From Gemmatimonadales bacterium UBA4718 (GTDB taxonomy: Bacteria > Gemmatimonadota > Gemmatimonadetes > Gemmatimonadales > Gemmatimonadaceae), in assembly GCA_002404375.1 (NCBI GenBank), contig DHJO01000080.1:849-5870 (forward strand): a DNA stretch of 5,022 nt, written 5' to 3'. The translations under genes and the position numbers were made by a program. The notes below the pieces were generated by a model. That model searched no databases. It was not told the origin of the DNA and was given only the letters and a program-made list of their open reading frames with translations. Every line of letters starts with the position of its first letter. Position 1 is the stretch's first letter. Positions 1-5,022 of this stretch are shown one piece after another.

Positions 1-2991
1 TACTCGAGCCTCGAATGGCGAATGATCGGGCCGTTTCGCGGGGGGCGGACAATCGGCGCCACCGGTGTGCGGGGACAGCCCAACGTTTTCTACGTAGGCG
101 TCAACAACGGTGGCGTTTGGAAGACGACCGATTACGGGCGGGTGTGGACACCGATTTTCGACGCCCAGCCAACGGGCTCGATTGGTGATCTCGCGGTCGC
201 CCCGTCCAATCCGAACGTGATTTATGTCGGAACCGGTGAGGGAGTGCAGCGTCCCGATCTGTCGACGGGAGACGGCATCTACAAATCAACCGACGCCGGC
301 AAGACGTGGCGTCATCTCGGTTTGAGGGATGGACAACAGATTGGAGGAGTCATCGTCGATCCGCGAGACGAGAACCGCATCTTCGTCGCCGTGCTTGGGC
401 ATCCCTACGGCCCGAACCCGGAGCGCGGGGTGTATCGGTCGACCAACGGCGGCGAGACATTCGAGCGGGTTCTCTACAAGGACGAGAACACCGGTGCAAT
501 TCAGGTCGCCTTCGATCCGGGCAATCCGCAGATCGTTTACGCCGATCTCTGGGCGGGTCGGCAGGGACCGTGGGAGAATGCGTCGTGGAATGGACCACTC
601 AGTGGGCTCTTCAAATCAGTCGACGGCGGCACGACGTGGCGTCAGTTGACCACCGGACTTCCCACGACCGCTCAGGGATTAGGAAGAATCGGATTCAGCA
701 TCGCGCCGAGCGATCCACGCCGCATGTACGCGACGGTAGACGCGCCGACTCTAGGCGGGATCTATCGCTCGGACGACGCAGGGGAGACCTGGCGGCGGAC
801 TAACAACGAAGTACGCGTATGGGATCGCGCATCAGACTTCGCCGAGGTCAAGGTGGATCCGCGAAATCCGGATGTAATGTATTCGGCCAACACCTCGACA
901 TATCGATCGGTCGATGGAGGAAAAACGTTCACTGCGATCAAGGGAGCTCCGGGGGGCGACGACTACCATCGCATCTGGATCAACGCCGACAATCCGGACA
1001 TCATGCTGATCGCGAGCGATCAGGGCGCGACGATCACCGTGAACGGCGGGAAGACCTGGAGCTCGTGGTACAATCAGCCGACCGCGCAGTTCTATCACGT
1101 GATCACCGACAACAGGATTCCGTACTGGGTGTACGGCGGCCAGCAGGAGAGTGGATCGGTCGGCACCATGAGTCGCGGAGACTACGGCGCGATCACATTC
1201 CGCGAGTGGAATCAGGTCGGAGCGGAGGAATACGGGTACGTCGCGCCGGATCCGCTCGACCCGAACATCATTTATGGCGGCAAGATCAGCCGGTTCGACC
1301 AACGCTCTCGCGAGGTTCAGAACGTCAGCCCTGAGGCGGTGCGGTCGGGGAAGTACAGATTCCTCAGAACTGCGCCGATCATCTTCTCCCCGGTAGATCC
1401 CCATTCTCTCTACTTCGGCTCGAACGTTCTGTTCAAGACGGTGAACGGAGGTCACAGCTGGGAGGTCGTCAGCCCTGACCTCACTCGCCAGACCTACGAT
1501 GTGCCGCCCAGCTACGGGATGTACACCGATGGCGATCTCGATCGCGCGAAGAATCGCGGTGTGATCTACACCATTGCTCCATCGTTCCGGAACGCGAACA
1601 CGATCTGGACCGGCTCGGACGACGGATTTATCCAGCTCACCCGAGATGGCGGAAAGACCTGGACTAACGTAACGCCGAGCATGCTTACTCCATGGAGCAA
1701 GGTGTCGCTGATGGAGGCGTCGCATTTCGATGATCAGTCGGCGTACGCCGCGATCAACCGCTTCAAGCTCGACGATCTGCACCCGCACATCTATCGCACC
1801 CACGACGGCGGCGTGAGCTGGAAGGAGATCGTCAAGGGAATCCCGGCCGATGAAGTGGTGAACTCCGTCCGCGAAGATCCTCTCCGTCCCCGCCTTCTGT
1901 TTGCGGGCACCGAGCGCGGGGTTTACTTCTCTATCGACGATGGCGAGCAGTGGCAGCCGCTTCGCCTCAATATGCCCGCGACCTCCATTCGCGATCTCGT
2001 GATCCACGACGACGACATCGTCGTGGGAACTCACGGGCGATCGTTCTGGATTCTCGACGACATGACGCCGATCCGGCAGCTCGCCGCGAAATCCGCGGTC
2101 GCCGAGACTTTTCTGTTCAAGCCGAAGGTGACCTACCGTTTCCGGCGCAACAAGAACACCGACACTCCCTTGCCACCCGAGGAGCCTGCGGGAAAGAATC
2201 CGCCCGACGGAGCGATCATCAACTACCGCCTTGGATCGGATGCAAGGACGCCCGTGGTGTTGGAGATCGTCGAAAGCTCGGGCGGCGTCGTGCGCGCGTT
2301 TTCGAGCGCGGATTCAGTGGAGCCCACGGAGGCGGATATCAACGTTCCTACGTATTGGGTTCGTCCGCCCCAACAAGTGGCAAGCAGTTCCGGAACGCAT
2401 CGTTTCGTCTGGGACCTCCACTACCCACCGCCGAAAGTACTCGGCCACGATTACCCGATCTCCGCGATCTATGGCGATACTCCGCGCTATCCGCTCGGGC
2501 CGGCCGTTCTTCCCGGCGAATACACAGTTCGGCTCACCGTGGGTGGCCGAGCCTACACTCAACCGCTCACAGTAAAGATGGATCCTCGCGCGCCGATCAC
2601 CGCGGCCGGTCTCAGGCTCCAACACGACATCGGCGTCCGGATGAATGACGCGATCAGTCGTGATTTTGCCGCTCTCGGCGAGCTGCGGCGCCAGCGGGTG
2701 CTCCTGAAATCCCAGCGCGAAGGCGCAAAAGCAGGTCAGGTTGCCGATTCCCTTGTCGCTTTGGACAGCGCGTTGGCGGTGATCGAATCCGGTCCGCGCA
2801 CCGGAGCTGCGGAGAATCTCGTGCGCTTGAATGGAGAGCTTGCCGGAGTGCTGGAAACAGTGGAAGGGGCCGACATGGACCCGACCACGCAGGTCGTGGC
2901 CACGGCGGGTGACCTCGAGAGGTCCCTTGCTTCGGTGCTCACTCGATGGACGGCAATTCAACGCATGCGACTTCGCCCCAATTCGCGATAG
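1..2991 (+). CDS. Large BNR/Asp-box beta-propeller protein (VPS10/sortilin-like), 5'-truncated by the window
   Basis: The reading frame is open from base 1 and reads YSSLEWR before the first in-frame ATG at 22. In this family an 'L-x-WR-x-IGPFRGGR' stretch lies inside the mature protein just after the leader, so the true start and a probable signal peptide lie upstream; ATG 22 is not taken as the start. Counting that Met as residue 1, eleven Asp-box motifs (S/T-x-D/N-x-G-x-x-W/F) are visible, at residues 35, 89, 140, 199, 250, 296, 339, 473, 540, 593 and 637. They alternate with 'DPxNPxxxYxG' strands. The propeller region ends at GTHGRSFWILDD (669-680), a family hallmark. It is followed by a conserved NPPDGAIINY block (726-735), a RFVWDLHYPPP block (794-804), a short beta-sandwich-like stretch (830-855) and a helical tail (859-985). 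Such ~1000-residue proteins are usually called 'glycosyl hydrolase' or 'WD40/YVTN/BNR-like'. I see no sialidase catalytic set, so substrate and reaction are unknown. Export is inferred from the family, because the leader is not in view. Confidence 0.9.
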   Translation, partial: YSSLEWRMIGPFRGGRTIGATGVRGQPNVFYVGVNNGGVWKTTDYGRVWTPIFDAQPTGSIGDLAVAPSNPNVIYVGTGEGVQRPDLSTGDGIYKSTDAGKTWRHLGLRDGQQIGGVIVDPRDENRIFVAVLGHPYGPNPERGVYRSTNGGETFERVLYKDENTGAIQVAFDPGNPQIVYADLWAGRQGPWENASWNGPLSGLFKSVDGGTTWRQLTTGLPTTAQGLGRIGFSIAPSDPRRMYATVDAPTLGGIYRSDDAGETWRRTNNEVRVWDRASDFAEVKVDPRNPDVMYSANTSTYRSVDGGKTFTAIKGAPGGDDYHRIWINADNPDIMLIASDQGATITVNGGKTWSSWYNQPTAQFYHVITDNRIPYWVYGGQQESGSVGTMSRGDYGAITFREWNQVGAEEYGYVAPDPLDPNIIYGGKISRFDQRSREVQNVSPEAVRSGKYRFLRTAPIIFSPVDPHSLYFGSNVLFKTVNGGHSWEVVSPDLTRQTYDVPPSYGMYTDGDLDRAKNRGVIYTIAPSFRNANTIWTGSDDGFIQLTRDGGKTWTNVTPSMLTPWSKVSLMEASHFDDQSAYAAINRFKLDDLHPHIYRTHDGGVSWKEIVKGIPADEVVNSVREDPLRPRLLFAGTERGVYFSIDDGEQWQPLRLNMPATSIRDLVIHDDDIVVGTHGRSFWILDDMTPIRQLAAKSAVAETFLFKPKVTYRFRRNKNTDTPLPPEEPAGKNPPDGAIINYRLGSDARTPVVLEIVESSGGVVRAFSSADSVEPTEADINVPTYWVRPPQQVASSSGTHRFVWDLHYPPPKVLGHDYPISAIYGDTPRYPLGPAVLPGEYTVRLTVGGRAYTQPLTVKMDPRAPITAAGLRLQHDIGVRMNDAISRDFAALGELRRQRVLLKSQREGAKAGQVADSLVALDSALAVIESGPRTGAAENLVRLNGELAGVLETVEGADMDPTTQVVATAGDLERSLASVLTRWTAIQRMRLRPNSR

Positions 2992-3021
2992 ATTAAAGCT
3001 GCCCACGCACTCGCCGCTGAC

Positions 3022-3027
3022 GGAGAG
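3022..3027 (+). promoter_or_regulatory. Ribosome binding site of the 89-aa gene
   Basis: The sequence ggagag ends three bases before the ATG at 3031; the ggag core is five bases away. This supports 3031 as a start, although the downstream ATG at 3058 has its own ggag at 3051-3054. Confidence 0.5.
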
Positions 3028-3030
3028 ATA

Positions 3031-3300
3031 ATGACGACGAGCAAGGAAACGGAGTGGATGAATCACCCGCGCCTGCGGAAACTTGTAACCGCGGTCAACG
3101 AGCTTACTCTGGCCGAGCGCATCACGCTGGTTAAGGGACTGGTGCCTGCAATTGCCGACGAGCTATCCGACACTGAATACGAGAAATTCGTGGACGCGGT
3201 TCGTCTCAAAGGAGAGCGTTTTCACGAGGCACAGGCGCATCCCGGCGAGGGCAGGGCCGAGCGCAAGATCAAAGGCGAACGCGACATCGAGGGACGATAG
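3031..3300 (+). CDS. Small hypothetical protein, 89 aa, charged and helical
   Basis: I do not recognise the family. The product is soluble-looking, with no membrane segment, signal peptide or cysteine. Residues 11-60 look like two or three amphipathic helices (for example LTLAERITLVKGLVPAIADE at 25-44 and DTEYEKFVDAVRLKGERF at 47-64). The last ~20 residues are strongly charged, rich in R, K, E and G, and probably flexible. A purine-rich ggagag at 3022-3027 precedes the ATG at 3031 at usable spacing. A second ATG at 3058 also has a ggag (3051-3054) three bases ahead, so an 80-residue form starting MNHPRL is possible. It lies 39 bp after the propeller gene on the same strand with no visible terminator between, so it may be on the same transcript. 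Its stop is 13 bp from the stop of the convergent gene. Support comes from the start signal, the tight packing between genes and the protein-like helical pattern. Without homologues it stays hypothetical. Confidence 0.6.
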   Translation: MTTSKETEWMNHPRLRKLVTAVNELTLAERITLVKGLVPAIADELSDTEYEKFVDAVRLKGERFHEAQAHPGEGRAERKIKGERDIEGR

Positions 3301-3322
3301 CGGAGGCCTTGAGCTATATCCC
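3291..3322. terminator. Possible bidirectional terminator hairpin between convergent genes
   Basis: An inverted repeat spans the whole 13-bp gap and both stop codons. GGGA (3291-3294) pairs with TCCC (3319-3322), and ATAGC (3297-3301) pairs with GCTAT (3313-3317). A small internal loop separates the two stem parts and the terminal loop is 11 nt. It is the only stem-loop I found where two transcripts meet. No T-run follows on either strand, so it is not a canonical intrinsic terminator. Part of the symmetry arises simply because both genes end in TAGC or TAG. The call is therefore weak. Confidence 0.25.
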
Positions 3323-4135
3323 GAGAGCGAGCTGAACCGACGCGTCAATCGACGCTGTCGTGGCTCCAGTGCAAAACGGCCCAACTACATTGTGTTGCGA
3401 CGATGCCGTCAGCCGCCCCTTGAACCGTGCCCGGCGCAGCGCATCTCCCACCGTGTTGAGCGCCGTGCGCGGATTGTTGCACTTCTCGCTGAGATGAGCG
3501 AGCACAATGTTGTTGAGTCCCGAATGGATGCTTTGGCTCGCGGTCTGCGCGGCGACGCGATTGCTCAGATGTCCAAAGTTCCCGCCGATTCGTCGCTGTA
3601 GCGAAGGCGGATAGGGTCCGGCACGCAGCATCGCTTCGTCGTGATTCGCTTCGATAACGAGAATGTCGAGCTTGTCGAGCGTGCGGGAAACGCTCTCGGT
3701 AACGTGCCCCAGATCGTAAACGATTCCGGCGCGCGCGCCTTCCCCTATGGATGTCACTATCACCGCAATCGGCTCGTTGGCATCGTGGGAGACCGGAACG
3801 GTCTCGAGGTGGAAATCGCCAACGACCACGCTGCCCTTTCGAGGAGTGAGAATCGCGCGGAGTCCCGCCCAATTCGGGCACATCATCCGCGTGCCCGCCG
3901 TGGACACTATCGTCCAACCCCATTTCCGCGCAGCGGCGGCGACACCCTTCATGTGATCGGTGTGCTCGTGAGTGACGATCACGGCCTCGATCGACTCCGG
4001 AGCGACGCCCGCTCTCGCAAGCCGCTGCTTCAGAACTCTCGGCGCGAATCCGGCATCGATAAGGATGCGCGACCGCTCCGTCTCCACGAGAACGGCGTTG
4101 CCGCTGCTTCCACTCCCGAGGATCCACAGATTCAT
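3314..4135 (-). CDS. WalJ/YycJ-type MBL-fold metallo-hydrolase (putative 5'-3' exonuclease)
   Basis: This is a complete 273-aa protein of the metallo-beta-lactamase fold. It opens with the family signature LGSGSSGNA (residues 6-14) and LIDAGF (25-30). The metal-binding motif THEHTDH at 55-61 supplies H56, H58, D60 and H61. Further expected ligands or conserved sites are VSHDANEP (115-122, H117), YDLGH (140-144, D141 and H144), IEANHDEAML (161-170), GHLSN (188-192) and VLAHLSEKCNNP (211-222, H214). The IEANHD...GHLSN...HLSEKCN series is typical of the YycJ/WalJ subgroup, whose members are binuclear-metal enzymes reported as 5'-3' DNA exonucleases and linked in Firmicutes to the WalRK cell-wall regulon. 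Length is close to the usual ~260. The start is firm: ATG at 4135 has ggtggag (complement of 4142-4148) six bases ahead and overlaps the upstream stop by one base. No WalRK genes are in view, so a cell-wall role is only an analogy. It is a housekeeping-type, cytoplasmic protein with no signal peptide. Confidence 0.93.
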   Translation of the reverse strand: MNLWILGSGSSGNAVLVETERSRILIDAGFAPRVLKQRLARAGVAPESIEAVIVTHEHTDHMKGVAAAARKWGWTIVSTAGTRMMCPNWAGLRAILTPRKGSVVVGDFHLETVPVSHDANEPIAVIVTSIGEGARAGIVYDLGHVTESVSRTLDKLDILVIEANHDEAMLRAGPYPPSLQRRIGGNFGHLSNRVAAQTASQSIHSGLNNIVLAHLSEKCNNPRTALNTVGDALRRARFKGRLTASSQHNVVGPFCTGATTASIDASVQLALGI

Positions 4136-4137
4136 CA
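4133..4137 (-). promoter_or_regulatory. TGATG stop/start overlap coupling the GlmU-like and WalJ-like genes
   Basis: The TGA of the upstream gene (4137-4135) and the ATG of the downstream gene (4135-4133) share one A. This arrangement usually means translational coupling and one transcript. No promoter would fit between the genes. Confidence 0.85.
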
Positions 4138-5022
4138 GCTACTCCACCGCCTCTTGTGCGCTTCACCGAGCTGTTTCCGCGCTTTATCGCTCAGCTTTAC
4201 GTCACGGCGCGACATGACGCGCTCCGCGACCACGAGAAATCTAGTGACGTCGTACGTCTCATAGGGCTCCCCGTCTCCCCATGCAAAGGGCGGAATGACT
4301 CTTGGTGGCATGTTCGCGCCAATCACATTCGCGCCTGCTCCGATCACAGTGCCGGTGCTCAGCATTGTCCCGATCCCGGTCTTGGCGTGATCGCCGAAGA
4401 AAGTCCCGAGGAACTGCTGTCCCGTGTCTCTCATCCCGGTGGGAGTCCAGAGCTGAACGGGACCATAGGTGTTCTTGAGATTGCTGGTCGTGGTCATCGC
4501 GCCGAGGTTGACCCAGCGGCCGAGGTAGGAGTGCCCGACGAAACCCGCGTGCCCCTTGTTGCTGTGACCAAGCACGATGGAGTTGCTGAATTCTCCGCGG
4601 ACCTTGCAGTGGTCGCCAATTGACGAGTTTGCCACGCGATCGCCGAGTACCTGCGAGTCGCGTCCGATCGCGATCGGACCGATGAGATGAGTGAATGGTG
4701 CGATCACCGCCCCTCGGCGAATCAGGATGGGGCCCCCTGAGGAATCGAGCACCACATGCGGACCAATGTCGGCGCCTTCTTCGATGAAGACCTTCTCCTT
4801 CCCGACGGATGTCGTATCGAGTGGAGCGCGCAATTCGAGAGAGCTCGCGCGGTGCGGAATGTCCTCCACGAGCTGCTCGGTCAATAACCCGATGAAGTCC
4901 CACACGTCGTTGACCCAGCGTCCTTTGATCTTCTTGCCGCCAAGGCTCGTTTGAATCGAGCCAAGGTCGAGGGACCCATCGGCGAACTGTGAGACCGGAA
5001 TCGATCTCGCGAGCCGCACCGC
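4135..5022 (-). CDS. GlmU-like sugar nucleotidyltransferase/acetyltransferase, C-terminal part (5' end outside window)
   Basis: The frame is open to the window edge. The GTG at 5019-5017 is only the first possible start codon in view, not a believable start, because the protein begins inside the linker that follows a nucleotidyltransferase domain. Counting from that GTG, residues 34-56 (GRWVNDVWDFIGLL and on) form the linker. Residues 76-140 are left-handed beta-helix hexapeptide repeats (FIEEGADIG, VIAPFTHLIG, IAIGRDSQV). The acetyltransferase centre follows: NKGHAGFVGHSYLG (154-167), NLGAMTTTSN (171-180), LKNTYG (181-186), then FLGTFFGDHAKTGIGT (203-218), STGTVIGAGANVIG (221-234) and IPPFAWG (242-248). 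H157 aligns by eye with the catalytic base His363 of E. coli GlmU. This pattern fits the alternative GlmU-like family of Bacteroidetes and relatives, expected to convert glucosamine-1-phosphate to UDP-N-acetylglucosamine or to make a related activated sugar in the cytoplasm. The uridylyltransferase half is not visible, so the nucleotide-sugar product cannot be assigned. The C-terminal 35 residues are helical and basic. Confidence 0.88.
   Translation of the reverse strand, partial: AVRLARSIPVSQFADGSLDLGSIQTSLGGKKIKGRWVNDVWDFIGLLTEQLVEDIPHRASSLELRAPLDTTSVGKEKVFIEEGADIGPHVVLDSSGGPILIRRGAVIAPFTHLIGPIAIGRDSQVLGDRVANSSIGDHCKVRGEFSNSIVLGHSNKGHAGFVGHSYLGRWVNLGAMTTTSNLKNTYGPVQLWTPTGMRDTGQQFLGTFFGDHAKTGIGTMLSTGTVIGAGANVIGANMPPRVIPPFAWGDGEPYETYDVTRFLVVAERVMSRRDVKLSDKARKQLGEAHKRRWSS
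4142..4148 (-). promoter_or_regulatory. Ribosome binding site of the WalJ-like gene
   Basis: On the minus strand this reads ggtggag, ending six bases before the ATG at 4135. It lies inside the last codons of the upstream gene and decides the start of the MBL-fold protein. Confidence 0.65.
4662..4679. repeat. Perfect 18-bp palindrome within the GlmU-like gene
   Basis: GTCCGATCGCGATCGGAC is its own reverse complement over 18 bp. It encodes part of the hexapeptide run GPIAIGRD on the minus strand. It contains two CGATCG sites. Function, if any, is unknown, and it may be a by-product of codon choice. Confidence 0.4.

Noticed and set aside
22..24. ATG at 22 as the start of the propeller protein
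   Set aside because: The frame continues upstream as LEWR, part of the conserved WR-x-IGPFRGGR block, and a secreted protein of this family should have a leader first.
832..2034. 400-codon open frame on the minus strand opposite the propeller gene
   Set aside because: The plus-strand frame has clear repeated Asp-box motifs. The antisense frame has no recognisable motif and is rich in R, V, D and A, as expected for the complement of GC-biased codons with few stop-generating triplets.
22..2991. Annotation of the propeller protein as a sialidase or glycosyl hydrolase
   Set aside because: Asp-boxes are structural turns found in many propellers. I could not identify an arginine triad or other catalytic set, so no enzymatic activity is claimed.
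2992..3030. Possible terminator or separate promoter in the 39-bp gap before the small gene
   Set aside because: No stem-loop with a T-run and no recognisable -35/-10 pair was found; only the ribosome binding site can be supported.
2314..3066. 250-codon minus-strand open frame spanning the end of the propeller gene and the gap to the small gene
   Set aside because: It lies antisense to conserved family blocks (WDLHYPP region), has no recognisable domain, and would cover the ribosome binding site of the 89-aa gene. Judged a compositional shadow.
3345..4166. 273-codon minus-strand frame overlapping the WalJ-like gene in another phase
   Set aside because: Its product is a run of R, G, S, D and H without motifs. 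The other frame carries the complete HxHxDH metal site and a good ribosome binding site.
3641..4264. 207-codon plus-strand frame opposite the WalJ-like gene
   Set aside because: Antisense to an intact, motif-rich enzyme, with no motif or believable start signal of its own.
4259..4903. 214-codon minus-strand frame inside the GlmU-like gene in another phase
   Set aside because: Arginine-rich product without hexapeptide repeats; the true frame shows the full acetyltransferase pattern.
5017..5019. GTG as the start of the GlmU-like protein
   Set aside because: The frame stays open to the edge, and the protein would lack its nucleotidyltransferase domain. It is simply the first possible start codon in view.

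Overview
The window looks like ordinary chromosomal DNA from a GC-rich environmental bacterium. The nearest match in gene content is Gemmatimonadota or a similar lineage (Acidobacteriota, Bacteroidota-related groups). This is inferred from two things: a very large secreted-type BNR/Asp-box protein of the kind abundant in those phyla, and the Bacteroidetes-style 'alternative' GlmU-like protein. No rRNA or other phylogenetic marker is present, so the assignment is tentative.

Layout: two blocks of genes converge on a gap of only 13 bp near position 3300. On the plus strand, positions 1-2991 hold the C-terminal ~996 codons of a beta-propeller (VPS10/sortilin-like, BNR repeat) protein whose start lies before the window. 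After a 39-bp gap comes a small 89-codon gene of unknown function (3031-3300). On the minus strand, the C-terminal ~295 codons of a GlmU-like sugar nucleotidyltransferase/acetyltransferase enter from the right edge (5022 down to 4135). The same strand then carries a complete WalJ/YycJ-type metallo-beta-lactamase-fold hydrolase (4135 down to 3314). The last two genes share one base (TGATG), so they are almost certainly one operon with coupled translation.

How the genes work together: the minus-strand pair has a plausible common theme in envelope precursor supply (activated amino sugar) and a WalJ-type nuclease that in other bacteria is linked to cell-wall/DNA-replication coordination. That functional link is inference. 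The plus-strand propeller protein is probably exported and acts in the envelope or outside the cell; its biochemical role is unknown, and the 'glycosyl hydrolase/sialidase' names such proteins receive are not supported by visible catalytic residues.

No mobile element, CRISPR array, tRNA, rRNA, riboswitch or defence system was seen. Coding density is very high: the only intergenic stretches are 39 bp and 13 bp. The points most worth a second look are the apparent 14-unit (2 x 7) propeller architecture, the inverted repeat built on the two facing stop codons, the GlmU-like/WalJ gene coupling, and an unusually high GATC density in the propeller gene. I do not see evidence for a novel multi-gene system here.
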